This document shows, one piece after another, positions 6,552-13,884 of a stretch of DNA of 21,560 nucleotides; position 1 is the stretch's first letter; each line of letters starts with the position of its first letter. The stretch covers positions 1 to 21,560 of the forward strand of contig CAJUFO010000077.1 in the NCBI GenBank assembly GCA_910585615.1, written 5' to 3'. Below the pieces are notes generated by a model that saw nothing but the letters and a program-made list of their open reading frames with translations, had not been told where the DNA came from and made no database searches. This DNA comes from an uncultured Acetatifactor sp. (GTDB lineage Bacteria > Bacillota > Clostridia > Lachnospirales > Lachnospiraceae). The position numbers were made by a program, and so were the translations under genes.

Positions 6552-6608
6552 CCGACCACCTGCTTTCCCGGTACAGCGCAACAGTCCAACCAGTTTCCCC
6601 CTCCGCCT

Positions 6609-6637
6609 TTATTATAGCAATCTTTCAGAACTGTGTA
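6609..6637 (-). promoter_or_regulatory. Strong promoter for the small ORF-ssrA unit
   Basis: On the minus strand TTTACA (6632-6637), a 17-nt spacer ending in TGC, and TATAAT (6609-6614) make a strong extended -10 promoter just after the smpB stop codon. The predicted start is near 6602, about 50 nt before the 60-aa ORF. No comparable promoter is seen just upstream of ssrA, so this is the best candidate promoter for tmRNA as well. Confidence 0.75.
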
Positions 6638-6643
6638 AAGCCT

Positions 6644-7114
6644 TTAAATATTTTTTATCTTGAAATCCCGCTCCGCTTCCCTGCGCTGGTCCTTTCTGGC
6701 GATGGATTCCCGTTTGTCGTAGAGCTTCTTGCCCCGGGCCAGGCCTATCTGGGTCTTGACCCTGCCGTTCTTGAAATAGACCTGGAGGGGGACGAGGGTG
6801 TAGCCCTTCTCGGCCACCTTGCCCGCCAGCTTGTTGATCTCATACTTGTGCATCAGGAGCTTCTTCACCCGCAGGGGATCCTTGTTGAAGATGTTCCCCT
6901 TCTCATAAGGGCTGACGTGCATGCCGTAGACGAAGACCTCCCCGTCCTCTATGCGGACAAAGGATTCCTTGATGCTGCACTTGCCCATGCGCATGGACTT
7001 CACCTCCGTGCCGTGGAGGGCGATGCCTGCCTCATAGGTCTCGTCTATGAAGTATTCGTGGTATGCCTTTTTGTTGTTGGCAATCAGTTTCTGCGGTTCC
7101 TTTTCCTTTGCCAT
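6644..7114 (-). CDS. smpB: SsrA-binding protein SmpB
   Basis: SmpB binds the tRNA-like domain of tmRNA and places it in the ribosome during trans-translation. The 156-residue protein contains the family signatures NKKAYHEYFIDETYEAGIALHGTEVKS near the N-terminus, an OB-fold core, GLARGKKLYDKRE, and a basic C-terminal tail (ARKDQRREAERDFK) that occupies the empty mRNA channel. The ATG at 7114 is chosen: the frame can be extended 3 codons to a GTG at 7123, but that GTG is part of the Shine-Dalgarno AGAGGTG serving the ATG. It lies 70 nt after rnr, with a 7-bp hairpin in the gap, and upstream of ssrA. Confidence 0.97.
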   Translation of the reverse strand: MAKEKEPQKLIANNKKAYHEYFIDETYEAGIALHGTEVKSMRMGKCSIKESFVRIEDGEVFVYGMHVSPYEKGNIFNKDPLRVKKLLMHKYEINKLAGKVAEKGYTLVPLQVYFKNGRVKTQIGLARGKKLYDKRESIARKDQRREAERDFKIKNI

Positions 7115-7131
7115 TTCTGTCACCTCTGTCC

Positions 7132-7151
7132 AACTGCCGACTATGGCAGTT
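7132..7151 (-). promoter_or_regulatory. Hairpin between rnr and smpB
   Basis: A perfect 7-bp inverted repeat (AACTGCC with GGCAGTT, 6-nt loop) lies just upstream of the smpB Shine-Dalgarno. It could protect or separate the rnr and smpB parts of the mRNA. No T-run follows, so it is not called a terminator. Confidence 0.4.
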
Positions 7152-7184
7152 CATTCCGCAAGCGCCCTTTTGGCACATGCTGCT

Positions 7185-9344
7185 TTATGCAATGCTGAAA
7201 TCAATCGTCCGGTTGAACCGGTCGCACTCCTCCACCCGCACCCTGACGGGCATGCCCAGCTTGTAGCTCTTCCCTGTGGCGTCCCCCACCATCTCGTACC
7301 TGCTCTCATCATAGCGGAAGAAGTCCCCGGGCAGCTTGGACACATGTATCAGCCCCTCCACCGTATTGGGCAGCTCTACATAGATGCCGAAGCTTGTGAT
7401 GCCGGAGATGACGCCGTCGTATTCCTCTCCGATGCGCTCCTCCATGTACTCCACCTTCTTGAGCTTGTCGGTCTCCCGCTCCGCCTCCTCCGCACGGCGC
7501 TCAGTCTCGGAGCTGTGCTTTGCCACCTCCGGCAGAATCTCCCGGTAATGGGCAATCCGCTCCTCCTTGAGCCTCCCCCGGAGCTGCTCCTTGATGATCC
7601 TGTGGATCTGGAGATCCGGGTATCTGCGGATGGGGGAGGTGAAGTGGCAGTAGTAGGGACATGCCAGCCCGAAATGACCGCTGCAGTCAACGCTGTACTT
7701 GGCCTGCTTCATGCTCCGCAGGGCCAGGCGGCTGATCATGGGCTCCTCGGGCGTCCCGGCGATTTTGGCCAGGAGCTTCTGGATCTCCTTGGGGTGGACT
7801 TCCTCCCCGGAGGTCTTCTGCCCTGCCCTTCCCACCGCTTTCATGTAGTAGCCGAAATTATTGATGAACGCGGCCAGCTTCTGGATGCGCTCCCCGTCCG
7901 GCACATCGTGGATGCGGTAGACGAAGGGCAGCTCCATCCAGTAGAAATGCTGGGCTATGGTCTCGTTGGCCGCCAGCATGAAATCCTCTATGATATCCGT
8001 GGCCACATTGCGCTCGTAGGGCTTGATATCCGTGGGATGGCCGTCCCTGTCCAGGAGAATCTTGCACTCCGGGAAGTCGAAATCGATGGAGCCCCGCTTA
8101 CGGCGCTTCTCCCGCAGTATGGCGGCCAGCTTCTCCATCTCCCGGAACATCGGGACAAGCTCCTTATACTGCCCGTAGGCCTCCTCGCGCTCCGCAAGGC
8201 CCTCGTCCTCCAGCAGCTCTTTCACCACCGTGTAGGACATGCGCTTGTCCACCCGAATCACGGACTCGCAGATTTCGTAATCGGAAATCTCCCCGTCCGG
8301 CTCCACGGTCATCAGGCAGCTCAGGGCCAGCCTGTCCGAGCCCGCGTTCAGGGAACAGATGCCGTTGGACAGCGCGTGGGGCAGCATGGGGATCACCCTG
8401 TCCACCAGGTACACGCTGGTGCCCCGCTTCAAGGCCTCCCTGTCCAGGGCGGAATTCTCCTGGACATAGTTGGTCACGTCCGCGATGTGGACGCCCAGAC
8501 GGTATCTCTCCCCGTCAAATGCGATGCTGACCGCATCGTCCAGGTCCTTGGCGTCCTCGCCGTCGATTGTGACCATGACCAGGTCCCGCAGGTCCCTGCG
8601 CCCCTCCATATCCGCTTCGGACACCTCCTGGGACACCCGCTCCACCTGATTCATGATCTTCGTGGAGAATTCCACCGGCAGCTCATAGCCGCGGACGATG
8701 GACATGATGTCCACGCCGGGGTCATTGATATGGCCCAGAATCTCCACCACCCTGCCCTCGGGGCTTTTTCTGTCATTGCCGTAGTCCGTGATGTCCACCA
8801 CCACCTTGTGGCCGCTCATGGCTCCCTTGGAGTGCTCCTTTGGCACGAAGATATCCTGGGGGAGCTTATTGTTGTCCGGGACTACGAATCCATAGTGTTC
8901 CTTTGCCCTGTCATAGGTGCCCACAATCTGCTTCATGCCCCGGGCGACGATCCTGACTACCTGGGCCTCCTGCCGCTTCCCCTCGCACTCAGGCAGCAGG
9001 GTCACCTCCACGGTGTCCTTGTGGAAAGCGCCGCCGGTCTTGTCCTCCGGGATGTACAGGTCCTCTTTGCGCCCCTCTATCTCCACGAAGCCGAAGCCCT
9101 TGGCATGGCTGATGAAGGTCCCTGTCAGGGCACGGCCGTTGCCTTTGACATATTTCGCTTTTGGGGTGAGGGCCAGCTTCCCCTCCTCCAGGAGCTCCCG
9201 CAGGATTGCGCGGAAGTCCTCCCTGTCCTCTTTGGCCACCTGCATGAAGGCGGCCATCTCCTTCTCTTTCATGGGGACGTAGATGGAATCGCTGACCAAC
9301 TCACAGATGATCTTCTTCCTGGCGTCCCACGCTTTTTGACTCAT
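7185..9344 (-). CDS. rnr: Ribonuclease R (3'-5' exoribonuclease)
   Basis: RNase R degrades structured RNA from the 3' end, including non-stop mRNAs freed by trans-translation. Counting from the in-frame ATG at 9353, the 722-residue frame has an N-terminal helix-turn-helix-like region (about 10-65), cold-shock domains with SHAKGFGFVEIEG, the RNB catalytic signature IDGEDAKDLDDA (263-274), the SPIRRYPDLQIHR motif late in RNB, and a C-terminal S1 domain (EYDGVISGITSFGIYVELPN). The start at 9344 (MSQKAWD) is preferred because AGGA lies only 2 nt before the ATG at 9353 but 10 nt before 9344. Unlike many relatives it ends right after S1 without a Lys-rich tail. It sits between secG and smpB, a conserved Firmicutes order. 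Confidence 0.97.
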   Translation of the reverse strand: MSQKAWDARKKIICELVSDSIYVPMKEKEMAAFMQVAKEDREDFRAILRELLEEGKLALTPKAKYVKGNGRALTGTFISHAKGFGFVEIEGRKEDLYIPEDKTGGAFHKDTVEVTLLPECEGKRQEAQVVRIVARGMKQIVGTYDRAKEHYGFVVPDNNKLPQDIFVPKEHSKGAMSGHKVVVDITDYGNDRKSPEGRVVEILGHINDPGVDIMSIVRGYELPVEFSTKIMNQVERVSQEVSEADMEGRRDLRDLVMVTIDGEDAKDLDDAVSIAFDGERYRLGVHIADVTNYVQENSALDREALKRGTSVYLVDRVIPMLPHALSNGICSLNAGSDRLALSCLMTVEPDGEISDYEICESVIRVDKRMSYTVVKELLEDEGLAEREEAYGQYKELVPMFREMEKLAAILREKRRKRGSIDFDFPECKILLDRDGHPTDIKPYERNVATDIIEDFMLAANETIAQHFYWMELPFVYRIHDVPDGERIQKLAAFINNFGYYMKAVGRAGQKTSGEEVHPKEIQKLLAKIAGTPEEPMISRLALRSMKQAKYSVDCSGHFGLACPYYCHFTSPIRRYPDLQIHRIIKEQLRGRLKEERIAHYREILPEVAKHSSETERRAEEAERETDKLKKVEYMEERIGEEYDGVISGITSFGIYVELPNTVEGLIHVSKLPGDFFRYDESRYEMVGDATGKSYKLGMPVRVRVEECDRFNRTIDFSIA

Positions 9345-9393
9345 ATTTCCCATATCCTGCTATACCCCATACCCGCTTTTTGCAGGTGAACAT

Positions 9394-9424
9394 AAAAACA
9401 CCCTTGCCGCATCCGCAAGAGTGT
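9394..9424 (-). terminator. Intrinsic terminator between secG and rnr
   Basis: On the minus strand a 10-bp stem (9415-9424 with 9398-9407, one T-G pair, 7-nt loop) is followed by a run of five T. It begins 14 nt after the secG stop. It should separate secG from rnr, at least partly. No clear promoter is visible for rnr, so readthrough may matter. Confidence 0.85.
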
Positions 9425-9438
9425 CTTTTCTACGTATC

Positions 9439-9678
9439 TTAAAATACGTTCAGATTCAGTATGACCGCAAGAATCATGAACAATGCAGCCAATATCTTGG
9501 TAAGCTTTACCAAGAGGCCCTCCATGGAGCGTCCTTTGTTCTTGCCCCAGTAAGTCTCAGCGGCTCCGCTGATGGCCCCAAGTCCCGCCGACTTGCCCTC
9601 CTGCATCAATACCAACACAACAAGCGCTATGCATATGATGATGAATAAAATTGTCAGTATAATCTTTAAGGCTCCCAA
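9439..9678 (-). CDS. secG: Protein translocase subunit SecG
   Basis: SecG is the small accessory subunit of the SecYEG channel. The protein has the family pattern of two membrane helices (about 4-26 and 58-79) joined by a loop with MQEGKSAGLGAISGAAETYWGKNKG-like sequence, where LMQEGK and GAAETYWGK are typical. The frame opens to a GTG at 9687, but that codon overlaps the Shine-Dalgarno AGGAGGTG. A TTG at 9678, 10 nt after AGGAGG, is more likely to be used and gives 79 residues. It has its own extended -10 promoter and a terminator before rnr. Confidence 0.94.
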   Translation of the reverse strand: MGALKIILTILFIIICIALVVLVLMQEGKSAGLGAISGAAETYWGKNKGRSMEGLLVKLTKILAALFMILAVILNLNVF

Positions 9679-9706
9679 CTGTCCCACACCTCCTATGGTC
9701 TCCCTG

Positions 9707-9792
9707 CCCTCATGAGAGGGTTTTATCCACCGGAAACCGTATCTCGCATTTCATATACTGGTTATCTTAACACAGTCCCCAGAGAAAAGCAA
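9707..9792 (-). promoter_or_regulatory. secG promoter and leader hairpin
   Basis: On the minus strand TTGCTT (9787-9792), a 17-nt spacer ending in TGT, and TAAGAT (9764-9769) form an extended -10 promoter. The leader of about 80 nt contains a hairpin CCCTC-TCAT-GAGGG (9707-9720) ahead of the Shine-Dalgarno. Confidence 0.65.
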
Positions 9793-9804
9793 CCATTATT
9801 TACA

Positions 9805-9826
9805 TTTTTTGTCCGTTTTTTGTCCG
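9805..9826. repeat. Two tandem copies of an 11-bp unit upstream of secG
   Basis: TTTTTTGTCCG occurs twice head to tail (9805-9815 and 9816-9826), with a partial third copy beginning after it. It sits 12 nt upstream of the secG -35 box, in the divergent region shared with the Uma2 gene. It could be an UP-element-like or protein-binding tract, or simple slippage. Confidence 0.6.
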
Positions 9827-9903
9827 TTTTTCCGCAGTCTGCCAATTCTGGAGCTTACATTGTTTTTCCCGAAGCAGACTGCCCCGGGCATGGTTTTTCA
9901 GTA

Positions 9904-9932
9904 TTGTAGTTCCTCCCCTGTTCTGGTATAAT
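9904..9932 (+). promoter_or_regulatory. Promoter of the Uma2-family gene
   Basis: TTGTAG (9904-9909), a 17-nt spacer ending in TGG, and a consensus TATAAT (9927-9932) form an extended -10 promoter on the plus strand. The predicted start near 9939 gives a leader of about 110 nt that contains a long stem. Confidence 0.7.
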
Positions 9933-9966
9933 CAGATTCATATAAGGGCACACAGACAATGACAGC

Positions 9967-10034
9967 TTCAGCCTGGCAGGAGATTCGGACAGTTCCCCCG
10001 GGAGCTACGGTAAAAGCTTGCCCCATCGGCTGAA
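9967..10034 (+). promoter_or_regulatory. Structured leader of the Uma2-family gene
   Basis: The leader can fold into one extended hairpin with three nested stems: TTCAGCC with GGCTGAA (9967-9973 and 10028-10034), GGCAGG with CTTGCC (9975-9980 and 10017-10022), and AGTTCC with GGAGCT (9991-9996 and 10001-10006). Its 3' side ends just before the Shine-Dalgarno AAAGGTGG. It matches no riboswitch consensus that I know. Confidence 0.4.
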
Positions 10035-10048
10035 AGAAAGGTGGCGAA

Positions 10049-10597
10049 ATGAGTTTAGCAGCAAGGCAACCGGAATACTACACGATGGATGATATCAATA
10101 ATCTGCCGGAGGGAAAAAGGGCCGAATTAATCGACGGCGAGCTGTATATGATGGCAGCGCCCGGCAGGCTCCACCAACGATTTGTAAAGAATCTGACCTA
10201 TCTTATTGAGGATTATATACGGCGTAAACAGGGAGACTGCGAAATATATCCCGCCCCGTTTGCCGTATTCCTGAATGCGGACGACCGGATTTACGTAGAG
10301 CCTGACATCTCTGTCATATGCGATAAGGAGAAGCTCACTGAGGAAGGCTGCAAAGGGGCGCCGGATTGGATCATCGAAGTCGTCTCCCCCACAAGCCGCC
10401 CCATGGACTACAATAAGAAGCTGTTCAAATACAGGACTGCGGGCGTCCGGGAATACTGGATCGTTGATTATGAGCGGGACCTGATCATGGTCTATGACTT
10501 TGAGCATGACGAAATGACGGACTTCACCCTGAAGGAAAAGGTGAAAGCGGGAATCTATGAGGATCTGGAAATCGATTTTTCACAGATGAATCTGTGA
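10049..10597 (+). CDS. Uma2-family (DUF820) PD-(D/E)XK endonuclease-like protein
   Basis: This 182-residue protein matches the Uma2/DUF820 pattern: RAELIDGELYMM (Glu26), VEPDISVI (Asp86), DWIIEVVSPTS (Glu110) and a following DYNKKLFKY segment (Lys124), then REYWIVD. These positions correspond to the core of a PD-(D/E)XK nuclease fold. The family is very common in cyanobacteria and also found in Firmicutes; its biological role is not established. The start is supported by AAAGGTGG 4 nt upstream of the ATG. It is monocistronic, on the plus strand, with its own promoter, and converges on the opp operon. Confidence 0.92.
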   Translation: MSLAARQPEYYTMDDINNLPEGKRAELIDGELYMMAAPGRLHQRFVKNLTYLIEDYIRRKQGDCEIYPAPFAVFLNADDRIYVEPDISVICDKEKLTEEGCKGAPDWIIEVVSPTSRPMDYNKKLFKYRTAGVREYWIVDYERDLIMVYDFEHDEMTDFTLKEKVKAGIYEDLEIDFSQMNL

Positions 10598-10640
10598 CTG
10601 CAAACCCTTTTATCCGCTACCTTTCTATGATGAAAATTTT

Positions 10641-10677
10641 TATCCCCAAGGGAAGCGCCAGGCCTCTCTTGGGGATA
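10641..10677. terminator. Inverted repeat between converging genes, possible bidirectional terminator
   Basis: A perfect 10-bp inverted repeat (TATCCCCAAG at 10641-10650, CTTGGGGATA at 10668-10677, 17-nt loop) lies between the ends of the plus-strand Uma2 gene and the minus-strand oppF. On the minus strand it is followed by AAAATTTT; on the plus strand the T-run is poor. Its position fits a shared terminator. Confidence 0.5.
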
Positions 10678-10779
10678 TTGAAATCTCTCCTACACGCACA
10701 TACGGTCAAATCTGCCGCCGGTTCATGATGCTTTCCGTTCATAAATCCAACAACCTGACAGACTTCAGTGAATACAGGT

Positions 10780-12108
10780 CTATATCACCGCCAAAATCAA
10801 CAGCAGCAGGAACAGAGCCAGGATGACACCCAGGACGATAAAGCCCCGGATAGCCCCCTTAAAGCACGACTTGGCATTTCTCTTGTAATGGAAATGCTTG
10901 AATACCGCTCCTCCAATCAGGCCCAGGATCGGCAGGAAGAAAGACACCAGCGTGTACCAGATGCTTCCCGTATCACGGGGCGGGGCCTGCAGGAATTCCT
11001 CCAGATCCTTTGCCACCTTCTTCGCCTGCGCCTCCTCAGTGGTCTTGCGCGCCTTGGCGAACTTTTCCGTCTCCTCCGGCGAGATGATGTTGACGGCCTT
11101 CACCGGCTCGCCCTTCTCACGCAGCGCCTTATACTTCTCGATTTCAGCCTTATTGCCATAAATCCAGTGGTCATGGCCGATGTCCACGAACTCCGGCTTA
11201 TCCGTGCTGTAGTCGTGGATAGCGGGATCGTAGATATACTGCACCTTGTTCTTCTCCAGCTGCGGATCCGGAATCGGAATCGCGGAGATCAGGGAATGGG
11301 TGTAGGGATGCAGCGGGAAGTTGAACAGCTCCTCCGCCTCCGCCACCTCCACGATGCGCCCCTTGTAGATGACGCCGATGCGGTCGGAGATGAAGCGCAC
11401 TACGGAGAGGTCATGAGCGATGAACAGGTAGGTGACGCCCTTCTCCTTCTGGAACTTCTTCATCAGGTTCAGCACCTGCGCCCGGATGGACACGTCCAGC
11501 GCCGATATGGGCTCGTCTGCCACCACCAGCTCCGGCTCCATGACCATGGCCCGGGCGATGCCGATGCGCTGCCTCTGCCCGCCGGAGAACTCGTGGGGGT
11601 ATCTGGTCAGGTGCTCGGGCAGGAGCCCTACGTCGTGAATCATGCGCTCCACCTTCTGCACGCGGTCGGCCTCGTTCTCAAAGAGGCCGAAATTGTAAAG
11701 TCCCTCGGAGATGATGTAGTCCACCGTGGCGCGCTCGTTCAGCGACGCCGCCGGATCCTGGAACACCATCTGCACGTTGCGGATGACCTCCCTGTCCAGC
11801 GCGCGCGGAATCTTCCCGGAGATGCGCACGCCCTTGTACTGAATCTCACCGGCCGCCAGCGGGTTCACGCGGATGACCGCCCGCCCGATGGTGGTCTTGC
11901 CGGATCCCGACTCGCCGACCAGTGAAAATGTTTCGCCCTTGTAAATGTCGAAGGACGCGTCCGTGACGGCGCGGACGGCTGTGTCGCCGCTGCCGAACGT
12001 GATGTCGATGTCCTTTACGGACAGCAGTATCTCTTTTCCGTTCTCCGCCTTCGGGCCGTGCTCCGGGAAGAGGGAACGGCCGTTTTTCTTTGTCTTTATA
12101 ATTGCCAT
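10780..12108 (-). CDS. oppF: Oligopeptide ABC transporter ATPase OppF with C-terminal membrane tail
   Basis: This 442-residue protein powers peptide import together with OppD. It has Walker A GESGSGKT (65-72), Q-loop VFQDPAASLNE, signature FSGGQRQRIGIARA (174-187), Walker B LVVADEP (194-200), H-loop His232 and the C-terminal oligopeptide domain (HPYTHSLISAIPIPDP). Ordinary OppF proteins end around 320-340 residues. This one continues with a charged linker (about 320-375) and two hydrophobic helices (about 383-403 and 420-442) with a basic loop between them. It is the last gene of the operon, 14 nt after oppD, with a GGAGGAAGG Shine-Dalgarno. Confidence 0.95.
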   Translation of the reverse strand: MAIIKTKKNGRSLFPEHGPKAENGKEILLSVKDIDITFGSGDTAVRAVTDASFDIYKGETFSLVGESGSGKTTIGRAVIRVNPLAAGEIQYKGVRISGKIPRALDREVIRNVQMVFQDPAASLNERATVDYIISEGLYNFGLFENEADRVQKVERMIHDVGLLPEHLTRYPHEFSGGQRQRIGIARAMVMEPELVVADEPISALDVSIRAQVLNLMKKFQKEKGVTYLFIAHDLSVVRFISDRIGVIYKGRIVEVAEAEELFNFPLHPYTHSLISAIPIPDPQLEKNKVQYIYDPAIHDYSTDKPEFVDIGHDHWIYGNKAEIEKYKALREKGEPVKAVNIISPEETEKFAKARKTTEEAQAKKVAKDLEEFLQAPPRDTGSIWYTLVSFFLPILGLIGGAVFKHFHYKRNAKSCFKGAIRGFIVLGVILALFLLLLILAVI

Positions 12109-12122
12109 CTTTCCTTCCTCCC

Positions 12123-13871
12123 CTAGATATTGAACGCTTCCATCAGCTTATTGTGGATATCCCGGATGCCCTCCGGCTTCTCCACCTTCTCCGACCGCGG
12201 ATCCAGCAGCCATGTCTTCGCGTAATGCGTGTCCGTAACCCTGAACATCGGCGGCTCCTCCAGCGTGTCAATCTTCAGGCAGTACGGATTGCGGGGCGCG
12301 AACGCATCGCCCGTGATGCTGTTGTACAGGGAAGGCGGCGTGCCCGTGATGGAATACAGCTCCGTGTTACGCTGGGCCAGCTGCGGCAGACTGGACAAAA
12401 GCGCCCAGGTGTACGGATGGCGCGGGTCGTAGAAGACCTCCTCCGCCGTGCCCACTTCCACCATCTGCCCGGCATAGAGCACCGCCACCCTGTCCGCCAC
12501 GTTCGCCACCACCCCCAGGTCGTGGGTGATGAACACCGTCGTGAAGCCGAACTCCTTCTGCAGATCCTTGATCAGCTGCAGGATCTGTGCCTGTATCGTC
12601 ACGTCCAGAGCCGTGGTCGGCTCGTCGCAGATCAGTATCTTCGGCTGGCAGGACAGGGCAATGGCGATGACGATACGCTGCCGCATGCCCCCGGAATACT
12701 GGAACGGGTAGTCGTCGAAGCGCGACTCCGCGTTGGGGATGCCCACCTTATGCATCAGCTCGATGGCCCGCCGTCTGGCCTCCGTCTCGGAACACCCCTG
12801 ATGGCGCATGATGACAGAGGTAATCTGCCTGCCGATGGTGACAATGGGGTTCAGGCTGGTCATGGGATCCTGGAACACCGTGGCGATACGGCGTCCGCGG
12901 ATCTGCTGCCAGTCCCGGGCGTACTTGACATTGGCCAGGTTCAGCACGCAGATTCCATGCAGCCGTTCCGCTGTCTCGTCCAGGTATTTCACGCGGAATG
13001 CCACCTTGTCGAAGACAGCGTTGCGCTGCTCCTCATCGTCCAAGTCCACGCCGGTCTGCATGGCCTGCTTTAAGACCGCCAGAAGCTTAAAGGTAAGCTG
13101 GAGGCGCTTCATCAGGCCGTAACGCCCCACCGACAGGTGAATCTCTTTGCTCAGGATTTCATTGCGCTTCTTCGTCTCCTCGGAAATCTGCCCTTTGATC
13201 TCCTGCTCATACTTGGCCTTCAGCTCGGCCATCTGCTTATTGTAGCGCTGGATGAAAGCGGTGTCCTTTGTCGCCTCGGCCTTGCGGGCCTTTTCTTCCG
13301 CAGCCTCCTTGCTCTCCAGCGCCTTGATCTTCTCGCCGTATTCCTTCAGCTTCCGATCCGCGGCTTTGATGCGGTCCTTTTCATGGCGGGGGTCATAGGT
13401 CTGCTTCTCATTAAAGAGATTCGCCCGCTTGAACTTCATGTCGCCCAGTTCGTTCTCGATGGCCGCCCGCTCTTCCTCGCTCAGGGACTCGCGGCTCTTC
13501 TTCTCCGCCTCCAGCTCTCTCATCTTCCGATATGTCTCCACGCCCAGCTCATAGCCGGAAATGCTGTTCAGGCGGGAGAGCGTGCTTTTCATCAGCTGTC
13601 TCCCTCCCGACGTCAGCTTCACATATGTCTCCGCCAGCTCCGGGTCGTTTAAAATCAATCTGCCCTCATCGATGAATCCGTTGGAGTCCGTCATGCCGGC
13701 GAAGGTCTTCGTCAGCACGGACTTGCCGGATCCGGACTCGCCCACGATGGCGATGGATTCATTCTCATAGATATCCAGGTCGATTCCGCGGATGGCGGTC
13801 AGGATGCGGCCGCGGACCCGGAACTTCACATGGAGGTTTTTCACCGAGAGCAATACTTTCTTATCTTCCAT
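12123..13871 (-). CDS. oppD: Oligopeptide ABC transporter ATPase OppD with large coiled-coil insertion
   Basis: This 582-residue ATPase is far longer than the usual 330-360. Walker A GESGSGKS is at 44-51, but the Q-loop (VFQDPMTSLNP, Gln334) comes about 285 residues later instead of about 50. The extra segment (about 75-320) is rich in Lys, Glu, Arg and Ala and looks like a long coiled coil or helical hairpin (about 115-245) plus a second helical part. The rest is normal: signature YSGGMRQRI (392-400), Walker B ILICDEP (412-418), H-loop His450 and the C-terminal oligopeptide domain. The reading frame is continuous and the start has AGGAGGG 7 nt upstream, so this is not a fusion artefact. It lies 13 nt after oppC. 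Confidence 0.95.
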   Translation of the reverse strand: MEDKKVLLSVKNLHVKFRVRGRILTAIRGIDLDIYENESIAIVGESGSGKSVLTKTFAGMTDSNGFIDEGRLILNDPELAETYVKLTSGGRQLMKSTLSRLNSISGYELGVETYRKMRELEAEKKSRESLSEEERAAIENELGDMKFKRANLFNEKQTYDPRHEKDRIKAADRKLKEYGEKIKALESKEAAEEKARKAEATKDTAFIQRYNKQMAELKAKYEQEIKGQISEETKKRNEILSKEIHLSVGRYGLMKRLQLTFKLLAVLKQAMQTGVDLDDEEQRNAVFDKVAFRVKYLDETAERLHGICVLNLANVKYARDWQQIRGRRIATVFQDPMTSLNPIVTIGRQITSVIMRHQGCSETEARRRAIELMHKVGIPNAESRFDDYPFQYSGGMRQRIVIAIALSCQPKILICDEPTTALDVTIQAQILQLIKDLQKEFGFTTVFITHDLGVVANVADRVAVLYAGQMVEVGTAEEVFYDPRHPYTWALLSSLPQLAQRNTELYSITGTPPSLYNSITGDAFAPRNPYCLKIDTLEEPPMFRVTDTHYAKTWLLDPRSEKVEKPEGIRDIHNKLMEAFNI

Positions 13872-13884
13872 CTGAATGCCCTCC

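Noticed and set aside
7047..9389. A very long plus-strand open frame (about 780 codons) opposite rnr
   Set aside because: It is the mirror of a GC-rich conserved gene; its translation is Leu/His/Val-rich low-sense sequence with no recognisable domain, while the minus strand encodes clear RNase R.
9967..10034. A known riboswitch upstream of the Uma2 gene
   Set aside because: The stems do not match consensus motifs of riboswitch classes I can recall (glycine, THF, ZTP, c-di-GMP, guanidine, fluoride).
12102..13073. Plus-strand open frame opposite oppD
   Set aside because: Mirror of the codon pattern of oppD, without domain or start signal.
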